A DNA stretch of 64,000 bases from JAITVB01 sp031553805 (GCA_031553805.1 JAVBLC010000005.1:186001-250000); one strand, 5' to 3'. Counted from the stretch's first letter, positions 15,881 to 24,603 are shown. Notes: a model not told the origin generated them from the sequence alone. Made by a program: numbers and translations.

Positions 15881-17269
15881 ATGCTTATGAAACGTTTTTT
15901 CATCCCTGCTTTCACCCTACTGCTCGCTGCGAGTTCGTTTGTGGCGGCAGCCCAACAACCCGCCGAGGCGTCTTATCGCCGCAGCTCACTCTGTCTGATG
16001 CTGATCGACGAGCCCAATATGCCCAAGCGCGACACGATCAAAACGGCTTTCCTGGCCACCCCCGTTCCCGACAAGTATAACGACCACAACGTGGGCCAGC
16101 GCGTGATCCCGTATTGCGACATCACCGAGAACGACCGCGTGGCCTACCGCCAGGCCGTAGCCTTGGGCCAGGAAACACCTGCCGGCGACACCGGCACCGG
16201 CGTCAAGAAAAAAGGAAGCGCATTCGGCAGCCTCGCCAAGGGATTGGCGGGGGCGGCGCTGAGCTCGACCGCCGGAACGTCGCAATCGACCGTGATCGAC
16301 GTGTCAGACAAGGAAGTCCCCGCCGTGATCGCCAACAAATTCCTGCTCGAACAAGCCGTGGCCAAGCAACTCTTTGACAAGTGGTTCATCGAGGACGGCG
16401 ACTTCAACATGAACCTGATCAAAGAACGCGGCCTCTACGACGCAACGGTAATGGACGTGCAGACGGCCAAAAACTCGGTGCGCGGGATGGGGCTGCTCGA
16501 AGATGCGGGCGAAGAACTGATCAGCAACACATTCGTCGTGATTTCGCGCTACCGCTATATGAGCAAAGACGAACTGGTCGACGAAATGAACGCTGGCGCA
16601 CAGTTGGCCGCACAAGCCATCGGCGGGTCGATCGGAGGATACGCCTCACTGGCAGCTACCGCCGGATCGATGGGAAGTAAGGTGGCGCTTGGCGCCGGCT
16701 ACTACGTGCGGACGATCTCTTACCTCTTCCAGCTGCAATGGAACGACGAGATCGCCAACACCCTCTACACCGAACTGTGGAACAACATCGGCAAGTATAA
16801 CGCATCCGACATCTTTACCATTAAGTATATCGGCGAAGAAACCGCCTTTGCAAACGTCAAAGCAGGCATTTTCACGAATAAACCGGAAGAAGAGCTGATC
16901 CGTATCGCTACGATCAATGCCACCGACGCGGTGCTGGCCAAACTCGAAACGAAATACGACGTCTTCAAGACCAAAACCCCGCTGCTGAGCGTGGCCCCCC
17001 ATGCGACGGCCGCCATCGGGATGAAGGAAGGTGTGAGCGCGGGCGACAAATACGAAGTGCTCGAACGGGTCGTCGATCCGCAAACCAGCCGCACCACCTA
17101 CAAACGCGTAGCCGTGCTCAAGGCCGCTCAGGGCCAGGTGTGGGACAACCGCTATATGGCCGCCGAAGAGCAGGCCGCCACCGGGGGCGAACAAAGCGTC
17201 ACCACCACCCGTTTCGAGGGCAACCTCAACGGCCTTTATCCGGGTATGCTACTCCGCCAAACCAAGTAA
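15881..17269 (+). CDS. Exported protein of unknown function, first gene of the SPFH/GYF operon
   Basis: 462 aa. The signal peptide is near MKRFFIPAFTLLLAASSF and ends about AAAQQ. A Gly/Ala segment lies at about 105-135 and at 235-265 (AQAIGGSIGGYASLAATAGSM), long enough to touch a membrane. The C-terminal 100 residues (GMKEGVSAGDKYEVLERV; TTYKRVAVLKAAQGQVWDNR; FEGNLNGLYPGMLLRQ) resemble the beta-rich C-terminal domains of CsgG/FlgT-like envelope proteins, but only by eye. No lipobox is visible. The start is either ATG 15881 or ATG 15887, both close together. The next gene begins 12 bp after the stop. Confidence 0.7.
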   Translation: MLMKRFFIPAFTLLLAASSFVAAAQQPAEASYRRSSLCLMLIDEPNMPKRDTIKTAFLATPVPDKYNDHNVGQRVIPYCDITENDRVAYRQAVALGQETPAGDTGTGVKKKGSAFGSLAKGLAGAALSSTAGTSQSTVIDVSDKEVPAVIANKFLLEQAVAKQLFDKWFIEDGDFNMNLIKERGLYDATVMDVQTAKNSVRGMGLLEDAGEELISNTFVVISRYRYMSKDELVDEMNAGAQLAAQAIGGSIGGYASLAATAGSMGSKVALGAGYYVRTISYLFQLQWNDEIANTLYTELWNNIGKYNASDIFTIKYIGEETAFANVKAGIFTNKPEEELIRIATINATDAVLAKLETKYDVFKTKTPLLSVAPHATAAIGMKEGVSAGDKYEVLERVVDPQTSRTTYKRVAVLKAAQGQVWDNRYMAAEEQAATGGEQSVTTTRFEGNLNGLYPGMLLRQTK

Positions 17270-17281
17270 AACAAAACGATA

Positions 17282-17785
17282 ATGAAGAAGCACATCTTAA
17301 TCCTCCTGCTCGCCCTGGCGCCGGTACTGGCATTCGGACAGGCGGGAAAAGTAAAACAAGCCAACCAGGACACCCAGGCGTGGCGCTACGAGATCGAACC
17401 GGTGACCGTGGGCCTGCAGGGCACGGTGGTTATCCGCGTATGGAGCTTTTCGAAGAACCCGGTCATCGCCGGTGAACAGGCCAAGAAAAACGCCGTCCAC
17501 GGCGTGATGTTCAAAGGCATCCCGACCCTGGAACGCATGCCGGGCAAGAAACCGCTCGTAACGCCCGAAGAAGAGGCCAACAGCCAGCAGTTCCTCGACC
17601 AGTTCTTTGCCGACGGGGGCGACTATATGCGCTACGTTTCGCTGACCAACAGCGCGGGCGGCGAAGAGGTCCTCAAGGTAGGCAAGGAATACAAGGTGGG
17701 CGTGGTGGTAGCCGTGAGCTACAACGAACTGCGCAGCTACCTCGAAAGCAAGGCCGTCATCCGGAGCCTCGATGCCGGATTTTAA
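17282..17785 (+). CDS. Small exported protein, LPP20-like by eye
   Basis: 167 aa. The signal peptide ends ALAPVLAFGQ. The mature part contains WRYEIEPVTVGLQGTVVIRV and GEQAKKNAVHGVMFKGIP, a strand followed by an A/K-rich helix as in LPP20/CsgG-type alpha-beta lipoprotein domains, where a helix carrying 'A..A...A' follows a beta strand. There is no N-terminal Cys, so it is a soluble periplasmic or secreted protein. Second gene of the operon, with gaps of 12 and 27 bp to its neighbours. Confidence 0.65.
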   Translation: MKKHILILLLALAPVLAFGQAGKVKQANQDTQAWRYEIEPVTVGLQGTVVIRVWSFSKNPVIAGEQAKKNAVHGVMFKGIPTLERMPGKKPLVTPEEEANSQQFLDQFFADGGDYMRYVSLTNSAGGEEVLKVGKEYKVGVVVAVSYNELRSYLESKAVIRSLDAGF

Positions 17786-17812
17786 TCACTAACCCGAAAA
17801 ACGACAAACGCA

Positions 17813-18754
17813 ATGAAAAAAATAGTATTGACCCTCGCGCTGGCGGCCTTGGCGCTGACCGGTTTCTCGCAGGCCAAAAAACCGACGATCATGGTCGTGC
17901 CGAGCGACGTGTGGTGCAACATGAACGGCTACATGATGGAATTCGACAACCAGGGCGCCTGGGAAAAACTTCCCGACTACAACGCCGCCCTGCAAAGCGA
18001 TCCCGACCTGTTGCTGGCGATCAGCAAACTGGGCGAAATGATGGCCGAACGCGGATTTCCGCTCAAAGACCTGGGCGCCTGCCTGCGCCAATTGCGCAAC
18101 GACGCGGCCGAGATGTCGGTGACAATGGCCTCGGACGGCAGCGACGTAGCCGAATCGCCGGTCGACAAACTGAAAAACGTAGCCAAGGCCGACATCTGGA
18201 TGCAGCTTACGTATAAGGTAAACGAAGTCGGCCCGAAACGCTCGCTCACGTTCAACCTCCAAGGGATCGACGCGTACAGCAACAAGCAGATCGCCGCCGC
18301 CTCGGGCACCGGCTCGCCGTCGTTCAGCGTCGAACTTCCGGTGCTGATCGAAGAGAGCATCCTGTCTAACATCGACAACTTTAACAACCAGCTCCAAAAC
18401 CACTTTGACGATATGTTCGCCAACGGCCGCGAGGTGGCCCTCACCCTGCGCAAATGGAACAGCAGCCCGGTCGATTTCGAAACCGAATTCGGCGGCGACG
18501 AACTCAGCTTCCTGATCGAGGACTGGATGGCCGAGCACACAGTCAAAGGCCGTTTCTCGACCCAGGACGTGAGCGAAAACCGCATGATCTTCGAACAGGT
18601 ACGCATCCCGCTCTACGCCCCCAACGGCCGCGCGATCGACACCCGCACCTGGGCCAACGACCTGCGCAAGGAACTCAAAGAAAAGTACGACATCGACGCC
18701 AAACTCTCGATGAAAGGCCTCGGACAGGCCGTCATCACCGTTGGAGCCAAATAA
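17813..18754 (+). CDS. Exported DUF6175-like protein
   Basis: 313 aa. The signal peptide ends ALTGFSQ. KKPTIMVVPSDVWCNMNGYM opens the mature part like a CsgG-type domain ('I.V.P.D..'). DLLLAISKLGEMMAERGFPL and KADIWMQLTYKVNE follow. From memory this matches the Bacteroidota family called DUF6175, but I could not search to confirm. Probably periplasmic and associated with the outer membrane. Gap of 10 bp to the next gene. Confidence 0.6.
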   Translation: MKKIVLTLALAALALTGFSQAKKPTIMVVPSDVWCNMNGYMMEFDNQGAWEKLPDYNAALQSDPDLLLAISKLGEMMAERGFPLKDLGACLRQLRNDAAEMSVTMASDGSDVAESPVDKLKNVAKADIWMQLTYKVNEVGPKRSLTFNLQGIDAYSNKQIAAASGTGSPSFSVELPVLIEESILSNIDNFNNQLQNHFDDMFANGREVALTLRKWNSSPVDFETEFGGDELSFLIEDWMAEHTVKGRFSTQDVSENRMIFEQVRIPLYAPNGRAIDTRTWANDLRKELKEKYDIDAKLSMKGLGQAVITVGAK

Positions 18755-18764
18755 CCCGACAACT

Positions 18765-19739
18765 ATGCTGAAAAAAATATTCGCAATGATCCTGCTGTGT
18801 GGCTGCACGTTGGCCGCGCAAGCCCAGCAAACGCTGAACGCCAAGCAGATGGTAGCCATCACCCCGATGGTGTCGGGCTACATCGACCTGCCGAGCGACG
18901 CGATCCAGTCGCTCAAAGTAAAGCTAGGACAGATGGTGACCCAGAACGGCTTCGGTTCAAACTCGAGCCAGTTTATCCTTACGGCCAACGTGGTGATGCT
19001 CGACAAGCAGGCCACGGCTACGGCGCCGGTACAGTTTATGACTAAGATCGAGGTGTCGGTCTACCTGCTCGACGTGAGCGAAGGGGTGGCGATCGACGAA
19101 ATGTCGTTCGTTGTAGTGGGCGTCGACCGGCTCGAAAACAAGGCGATGATCCAGGCAATCAACCAGATCAAGCCGCGCAGCACCGAAGCCCAGGCCTTTA
19201 TGGAGCGTTGCCGGGTGAAGATCATCGACTACTACACCACCCGCGTGCCGCAGCTGCTGGCCAAGGCCGACGCACTGGCCAAACAGGACCAGTACGGCGA
19301 AGCGCTTGAAATCCTGGCGGGCGTACCCGACTGCATCGACCAATATCAGCAGGTGGCTGACAAGATGAGCGCCATCTACGTGAAAATGGTCGACCACGAA
19401 GCGGCTGCCGCCATTGCCGAGGCCAAAGGGCTGATCGCGGTTGGAAACTATGAAGAAGCGTTGGAGGCACTCAAATGGGTCAGCCCGTCGAGCACCCTCG
19501 CCCCGCAGGCCCTGGCCCAGGTCAACGCCATCCGTAGCTCGATCAACGCCAGCCAGCAGGCCGCCCTCTCGGCCCAGGCCCAGCGTTATGAAGAAGAGAT
19601 GCGCGTACACGACGACAAGGTGATGCTGGCCAAGATGCAGATCGAAGCCGCCACCAAGATCGGGGTGGAAGCCGCCCGCAACAACGGGTCGGTGGCCAAC
19701 CGGATCAACAACTGGTTTATGGGTAAATTCGGTAAATAA
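18765..19739 (+). CDS. Exported protein with helical repeat region
   Basis: 324 aa from ATG 18765 (MLKKIFAMILLCGCTLAAQA, signal peptide; the Cys at 12 and 14 lie inside the hydrophobic core, so a lipoprotein is not certain). Residues about 20-130 are an alpha-beta domain (TPMVSGYIDLPSDAIQSLK; IEVSVYLLDVSEGVAIDE). Residues about 140-255 look like TPR-type helical pairs (LAKADALAKQDQYGEALEIL; AKGLIAVGNYEEALEALKWV). The rest is a Gln/Ala-rich helix (ASQQAALSAQAQRYEEEM) ending in a basic/aromatic tail NWFMGKFGK. Such a protein could act as a periplasmic scaffold between the exported and inner-membrane members of the operon. Confidence 0.65.
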   Translation: MLKKIFAMILLCGCTLAAQAQQTLNAKQMVAITPMVSGYIDLPSDAIQSLKVKLGQMVTQNGFGSNSSQFILTANVVMLDKQATATAPVQFMTKIEVSVYLLDVSEGVAIDEMSFVVVGVDRLENKAMIQAINQIKPRSTEAQAFMERCRVKIIDYYTTRVPQLLAKADALAKQDQYGEALEILAGVPDCIDQYQQVADKMSAIYVKMVDHEAAAAIAEAKGLIAVGNYEEALEALKWVSPSSTLAPQALAQVNAIRSSINASQQAALSAQAQRYEEEMRVHDDKVMLAKMQIEAATKIGVEAARNNGSVANRINNWFMGKFGK

Positions 19740-19747
19740 TTATAGCT

Positions 19748-20665
19748 ATGGCACAATGTCCCAGATGTAAGGAAGATATGCCCCTGCTCTCGAAGATCTG
19801 CCCCGTGTGCGGGTATGTGGCCGAGGGAGGGGATGAGGGAAACATGAGCGTGAACCAACTGGTCGGCACGCTTGAACGGATCCTGCACGCAATGAAAAGC
19901 CTCCCCGCCCCCTCGTTCGGCAAAGGAATGGCCCAACTGAGCGTCATCATTTACCCGATCCTGGCCGTGGCGTTTCTGCTGATGGCCGCGATCAGCGCGG
20001 CGGGGTTCTTTTGGATCTTCTGCTTGTTATTCGTGGTGCTGAGCATCGTTTCGTTCGTACGCAAATCGAAAGGGACGCTTGGCAACGCCCCCTTCAACCG
20101 CGCTTTTGGCGAAATGAAGAACGACTACACCTACTTCGAACGCCTGGCCCGGCGCGACTTTGGTAAAAGCCGCGAAGTAACCGCCCTGGCCGACGAGATC
20201 TCGGAACAGATCAAGACGATCGAGAAACAGCGCCGCAGCGCTGCGGCGAAAAACCTGATCGTGTGGCTCTGCCTGATGGTCGTGATCCTCGGAGCGGCCG
20301 GCTACGGCGTGGTGCTCACCGGCAAAGCCGTGGGCGAACCCGTGATCGGATCAGTCGAAGGGGCCGGTTGGCAACAAGCCGTGCAAGCCTATGAAGCGAT
20401 GCCCGACAAAGAGTCGATGGAAGCCATCGATACCCGGGCGGCCATCATGGGCAGCATCATTGCAGCGGGCGAAACTGCATCCGCCGAGGACTTTTTCCTC
20501 ACGCAGTGTATGGGGAAAATGAAAGACTTTGAATGCGCCCAGCCGCTGGTGGCCTACTATGTGGCCAACGGACATGCAGCCGCGGCCGACGCCTTCGTGG
20601 CCCGTTGCACGGCGATGCGCTACCCCTCGGACCAGGCGAAACTGAAAAAATTAATCACCCAATAA
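19748..20665 (+). CDS. Zinc-ribbon membrane protein (YdjG-like layout)
   Basis: 305 aa. The N-terminal zinc ribbon has four Cys: CPRC (4,7) and CPVC (18,21). A paired hydrophobic segment lies at about 75-115 (LSVIIYPILAVAFLLM; FWIFCLLFVVLSIVSFV). A cytoplasmic helical region follows (YFERLARRDFGKSREVTALA), then a third transmembrane segment at about 175-197 (LIVWLCLMVVILGAAGYG) and a 105-residue C-terminal domain on the far side of the membrane. B. subtilis YdjG, which works with the SPFH protein YdjI, is also a zinc-ribbon membrane protein. That parallel is inference from architecture. Confidence 0.65.
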   Translation: MAQCPRCKEDMPLLSKICPVCGYVAEGGDEGNMSVNQLVGTLERILHAMKSLPAPSFGKGMAQLSVIIYPILAVAFLLMAAISAAGFFWIFCLLFVVLSIVSFVRKSKGTLGNAPFNRAFGEMKNDYTYFERLARRDFGKSREVTALADEISEQIKTIEKQRRSAAAKNLIVWLCLMVVILGAAGYGVVLTGKAVGEPVIGSVEGAGWQQAVQAYEAMPDKESMEAIDTRAAIMGSIIAAGETASAEDFFLTQCMGKMKDFECAQPLVAYYVANGHAAAADAFVARCTAMRYPSDQAKLKKLITQ

Positions 20666-20676
20666 AACTACCTGCT

Positions 20677-22062
20677 ATGGGATTATTCGGCAGTAAGAAA
20701 GAAGGCGGTTTGATGGACGTCATCCGCTGTGACGAGAAAGACTTTTTAATTTGGAAATGGTCGCCCGCGGGCGAAACCAGCAAGCGTGAGAACGCGATCC
20801 GCTACGGCAGCAGCCTGAGGGTGAAAGACGGCGAAGTGGCCGTGTTCGTCTATAAACAAAAGGACGGCACGATGCAGGACTTTATCGAAGGCCCCTTCGA
20901 CGAAACCATTAAGACCGCCAACTTCCCGGTGCTCACGAGCATCGTCGGTACAGCTTTCGGCGGATCGTCTCCGTTCCAGGCTGAGATTTACTACATCAAC
21001 CTGTCCGGAAATATCCAGATCCCGTTCTTTATCAACGAGTTCGACGTGGCCGACTCGCGCTTCCTTGACTACACCGCTCCGGTGACGGTCAAGGGTGCGA
21101 TCACGTTCAACATCAAGGACTATAAGGGTTTCATCAAGCTCAACCGCATGATCGACTTTAGCATGGACGAGCTTTTCGAACAGGTGAAGCGTGCCGTGGT
21201 TCGCTATGCCAAGTCGGCGATCACCAACGCACCGGCCCAATTAGGGATTCCGCTGGTGCAGATCGAACGCGGCATCGACCAGATCAACGGCCTGGTGGAG
21301 GAAAAACTCCGCACGGCGCTGGGCGACGACTTTGGGGTATACCTCAAGCGTGTCGACCTGTCGGGCATCACGATCAACAAGGAGAGCGCCGACTACGAAC
21401 GCCTCAAGGCCGTAACGGCCGACCTGCAGACTGCAACCCTGCAAGCCCAGACGGCGATCAACATCCAGAATATGGCCGACCTGCAGGCGATCAACGCCGA
21501 GAACCAGGCCGAAGCCCTGCGCATCCAGCGTGAAGAAACCCAACGCCTGCAACGTTTGCAGACCGAAATGTCGAACCTCACCGCCCACCAGATCAACGTG
21601 CAGGGCGACGTGGCCAAAACAGCGGCGACGAGCATCGGCCAGTTGGGCGGCAGCGGCGGCATGAACATGGGCGGCAGTGGCGACGGGGGCATGAACCCCG
21701 CGGCGATGATGACCGGTATGATGATGGGCGGCGCCGTAGGCGGCAGCATGTCCAACATGATCGGCCAGATGACCCAGGGCGTGAACCAGCCCCAACCCCC
21801 GATGCCTCCGGCCGGAGCCGTGGCCGAATACCACATCTCATTAGGCGGCGCACAAGCCGGCCCTTACACCCTCGAACAACTGCGGCAGATGATGCCGGGC
21901 GGCCAGTTTACCCCGGCCACGTTCATCTGGAAAGCCGGGATGGCCGGTTGGGAACCCGCTTCGAACGTACAGGAAGTAAGCGCGCTGTTTGCCGCCGTAC
22001 CTCCTCCCCCGCCGGCTGGTCCGGCCACTCCTCCCCCTCCGCCCACTGCAAGCGAAGGCTAA
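20677..22062 (+). CDS. SPFH-domain protein with GYF-like domain and proline-rich tail
   Basis: 461 aa from ATG 20677 (MGLFGSKKEGGLMDVIR). Residues about 25-250 are an SPFH domain of the YdjI/COG4260 'virion core protein-like' type (SLRVKDGEVAVFVYKQKDG; APVTVKGAITFNIKDY; GVYLKRVDLSGITINKES). About 255-320 is a long Gln/Glu-rich coiled coil. About 325-385 is a Gly/Met-rich linker (MMTGMMMGGAVGGSM). About 390-440 is a GYF_2-like domain (AGPYTLEQLRQMMPGG; FIWKAGMAGWEPASNVQEV). The last 20 residues are proline-rich (PPPPPAGPATPPPPP). COG4260 proteins normally end in a zinc ribbon, and here a GYF-like domain occupies that position. Expected to assemble on the inner membrane. Confidence 0.8.
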   Translation: MGLFGSKKEGGLMDVIRCDEKDFLIWKWSPAGETSKRENAIRYGSSLRVKDGEVAVFVYKQKDGTMQDFIEGPFDETIKTANFPVLTSIVGTAFGGSSPFQAEIYYINLSGNIQIPFFINEFDVADSRFLDYTAPVTVKGAITFNIKDYKGFIKLNRMIDFSMDELFEQVKRAVVRYAKSAITNAPAQLGIPLVQIERGIDQINGLVEEKLRTALGDDFGVYLKRVDLSGITINKESADYERLKAVTADLQTATLQAQTAINIQNMADLQAINAENQAEALRIQREETQRLQRLQTEMSNLTAHQINVQGDVAKTAATSIGQLGGSGGMNMGGSGDGGMNPAAMMTGMMMGGAVGGSMSNMIGQMTQGVNQPQPPMPPAGAVAEYHISLGGAQAGPYTLEQLRQMMPGGQFTPATFIWKAGMAGWEPASNVQEVSALFAAVPPPPPAGPATPPPPPTASEG

Positions 22063-22090
22063 TTATTGAAAACCCTAAAAACGAAAAATT

Positions 22091-22444
22091 ATGGGAGACG
22101 AAACGAAATTGTCCGTACACAATATGGTCGAACTGGCGATGGGCCTTTCGATGGCCTCGCTTTTCGCGGGCGCGATGAGCAACTCGTATAACAACACGGC
22201 CCGTATGCTCAACAACGACCAGGTGGCCGCTCCGCCCAAATATATCCACGCGATCGTGGGCGGCGTGCAGAAGGGCCCCTTCACCCTGGGCGAAGTCCAG
22301 GCGATGATCCAGGCCGGCGACGTGACCCTCGAAACCTACCTCTGGATGCCCGGGATGCCCGCATGGAAACGCGCACGGGAGATCACCAACGTCAACGATT
22401 CGTTCAACATCGCTCCGCCCCAGGCGCCGGAAAATCAGGAATAA
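22091..22444 (+). CDS. Small GYF-like domain protein
   Basis: 117 aa. The N-terminal half has a weak hydrophobic helix (ELAMGLSMASLFAGAM), possibly membrane-associated. The C-terminal half is a GYF_2-like domain (YIHAIVGGVQKGPFTLGEV; YLWMPGMPAWKRAREI) with the same G-P-[FY]-[ST]-L core and W-x(5-7)-W spacing as the one in the SPFH protein upstream. It begins 28 bp after the SPFH gene and ends 3 bp before the next gene. Confidence 0.7.
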   Translation: MGDETKLSVHNMVELAMGLSMASLFAGAMSNSYNNTARMLNNDQVAAPPKYIHAIVGGVQKGPFTLGEVQAMIQAGDVTLETYLWMPGMPAWKRAREITNVNDSFNIAPPQAPENQE

Positions 22445-22447
22445 GCG

Positions 22448-22789
22448 ATGAAGACGAATGTGTTTATGCTGTTCATTTCGCTTGTAATCAGCGGACTGAT
22501 TTTCTACGGATTCCACATGTGGGGCGACGGCAACCTGCTTTACTCGCTCGGCACGTCGCTCGTGTGTCTGGTGCTGTTGTGCGCTACGACGGCTTTCACG
22601 TCGGCCGAGGCCAAACGCAGCAGCCTGATGGTCAAGACCACCTCGGGAATCTTTTTCTTTCTGATGCTCGTGACCGACATCCTGTTGGCTGTGTGCCACG
22701 CTTCGAACACGGTGTTCATCATCGTGAACGGGCTGGCGCTGTGCCTATGGGCGATGATCGCTTACGGGGTTTCCCGGGCCAAGCAATAA
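22448..22789 (+). CDS. Small polytopic membrane protein
   Basis: 113 aa with four predicted transmembrane segments: about 5-24 (MLFISLVISGLIFYGFH), 32-52 (LYSLGTSLVCLVLLCATTAF), 61-82 (TTSGIFFFLMLVTDILLAV) and 86-108 (VFIIVNGLALCLWAMIAYGV). No family recognised. Last gene of the operon, 3 bp after the GYF protein and 17 bp before a strong terminator. Confidence 0.65.
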   Translation: MKTNVFMLFISLVISGLIFYGFHMWGDGNLLYSLGTSLVCLVLLCATTAFTSAEAKRSSLMVKTTSGIFFFLMLVTDILLAVCHASNTVFIIVNGLALCLWAMIAYGVSRAKQ

Positions 22790-22806
22790 GAACTCTTCGA
22801 ATTCAG

Positions 22807-22846
22807 AAAGAGCGGTTCACCTTGCGGTGAACCGCTCTTTCTTTTA
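22807..22846 (+). terminator. Terminator of the SPFH/GYF operon
   Basis: AAAGAGCGGTTCACC (22807-22821), TTGC loop, GGTGAACCGCTCTTT (22826-22840) and a T-rich tail. A 15-bp perfect stem. Confidence 0.9.
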
Positions 22847-22882
22847 TATCGATTCTATTTTCAGGAATCATTGTTTATCCGG

Positions 22883-22912
22883 TTGTGATTTACTCTCAAA
22901 ATCGTACCTTTG
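22883..22912 (+). promoter_or_regulatory. Promoter of the GH28 gene
   Basis: TTG at 22883-22885, a 19-bp spacer, and TACCTTTG at 22905-22912. A leader of about 105 nt follows, containing a C/G-rich hairpin (CCCCTCCCCGGAGGG). Confidence 0.65.
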
Positions 22913-23026
22913 ACCTGCCCCCCTCCCCGGAGGGCTGGGCCGGGCCAACGGAACGCGTTTTGGACAAAGAGAAAATGAAAAACTCCGGACGGCTTTTAAA
23001 ATCTTAATCCATAAAAACTTTTGATA

Positions 23027-24577
23027 ATGAAACGGATTTTGCTTCTTTGCGCGACGCTCTTACTGGCGTTGCAGGCCAGCGCCGAATGGCTCGACGTAAC
23101 CAAGCGCGGAGCCCGCGCCGACGGACAAACTCTGGTGACCGGCGTCATCCAGAAAGCCTTGGACGAAGCCTCGGCAGCCGGCGGTGGAACGGTCTATTTC
23201 CCGGCCGGGACCTACCTGACCGGCGCCATCCATATGCGCAGCAACACCGCCCTGCACCTCGACGCCGGAGCGGTGCTGAAATTTTCGGACAACCCCGACC
23301 ATTACCTGCCGTTCGTCGAACTGCGCTGGGAAGGCACCGTGATGAACAGTTTTTCGCCGCTGATCCACGCTCACGAAGTTGACAACATCGCCATCGAAGG
23401 CCGCGGCCTGATCGACGGCCAGGGGCAGAACTGGTGGAAAGCCGAATATGACGTCCGTGGGAAATTCGCAGAAACCGAAGCGCAGGATCCGATCAATCCA
23501 TACCAACAGATGTGGGTCGACGCCAATCCGGGCTTCACCGTGTCGGACTACTACCGGGGGACGATCCGCCGGAAATTTTTCCGCCCGCCGCTTTTCCAGG
23601 CTTACCGCTCGACCAATATCCGCATCACGGGAGTGAAATTCATCAATTCGCCCTTCTGGACCATCAATCCTGCGTTCTGCCAGAACATCACCATCGACGG
23701 CATCACCATCGAGAACCCGCCTTCGCCCAACACGGACGGCATCAACCCTACCTCATGCAAGGACGTACACATCGCCAATTGCCACATCAGCGTAGGTGAC
23801 GACTGCATCACCATCAAATCGGGCCGCGACGCCGACGGGCGCAAATGGAACGTGCCCTGCGAAAACATCACGATCACCAACTGCACCATGCTCAGCGGCC
23901 ACGGCGGCGTGGTGATCGGCAGCGAAATGTCGGGATCGGTGCGCAAGGTGACGATCGCCAACTGCGTCTTCGACGGCACCGACCGGGGCATCCGCCTAAA
24001 GGCTTCCCGCGAACGGGGCGGCACGGTCGAAGAGATCCGGGTGAGCAACATCGTGATGAAGAATATCAAGAACATGGCCTTCGAGTTCAACCTCTTCTAC
24101 GACCGCAACATCCCCGAAGGGCCGGTCAACGAGAAAACGCCCACGTTCCGCAATATCCATATCGCGGGCGTGACGGCGTCAGAAGTGAACCGCGCAGGCG
24201 AGATCACCGGGATTTCCGAGATGCCGGTCCAGAACCTGAGTTTTAGTAATATCAATATGACTGCTAAGACAGGGTTCAACATCACGACCGCCCGGCAGAT
24301 CGAGTTCCACGACGTGACGATCGATGCCGAAACGGGCCCCTCGTTCAATGTAAAAGACGCGGCCAATCTCGTCTTCGACAACGTGAAAACGAACACACCG
24401 GCCACCGGCGTACCGACCGTTTCGTTGGAAAACGTCCGCACGGCCTACCTCTATAACTGTTTTCCGTTCGTCACCCCCAACGTGTTCCTGCGTGCCGTGG
24501 GAGACCAGAATACGAACATCGTACTGACTGGTTCCCTGAATTGCCCCGTGGAGGGAAACCTCGGACAGGCTCAGTAA
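23027..24577 (+). CDS. Exported glycoside hydrolase family 28 (polygalacturonase-type)
   Basis: 516 aa. Signal peptide MKRILLLCATLLLALQASA. A right-handed beta-helix GH28 enzyme. All four family motifs are present in order: PNTDGINP (NTD), VGDDCITIKSG (DD), SGHGGVVIGSEMSG (GHG) and RGIRLKASR (RxK), so it should be an active acid hydrolase on galacturonan or a related pectic chain. LTGAIHMRSNTALHLDAGA is the standard N-terminal helix entry. Start ATG 23027, preferred over the TTG 6 bp upstream. Monocistronic, with its own promoter and terminator. A pectinesterase lies far away at 47.7 kb. Confidence 0.92.
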   Translation: MKRILLLCATLLLALQASAEWLDVTKRGARADGQTLVTGVIQKALDEASAAGGGTVYFPAGTYLTGAIHMRSNTALHLDAGAVLKFSDNPDHYLPFVELRWEGTVMNSFSPLIHAHEVDNIAIEGRGLIDGQGQNWWKAEYDVRGKFAETEAQDPINPYQQMWVDANPGFTVSDYYRGTIRRKFFRPPLFQAYRSTNIRITGVKFINSPFWTINPAFCQNITIDGITIENPPSPNTDGINPTSCKDVHIANCHISVGDDCITIKSGRDADGRKWNVPCENITITNCTMLSGHGGVVIGSEMSGSVRKVTIANCVFDGTDRGIRLKASRERGGTVEEIRVSNIVMKNIKNMAFEFNLFYDRNIPEGPVNEKTPTFRNIHIAGVTASEVNRAGEITGISEMPVQNLSFSNINMTAKTGFNITTARQIEFHDVTIDAETGPSFNVKDAANLVFDNVKTNTPATGVPTVSLENVRTAYLYNCFPFVTPNVFLRAVGDQNTNIVLTGSLNCPVEGNLGQAQ

Positions 24578-24603
24578 CCGATGAGTAACCCCCATATCTT
24601 TAG

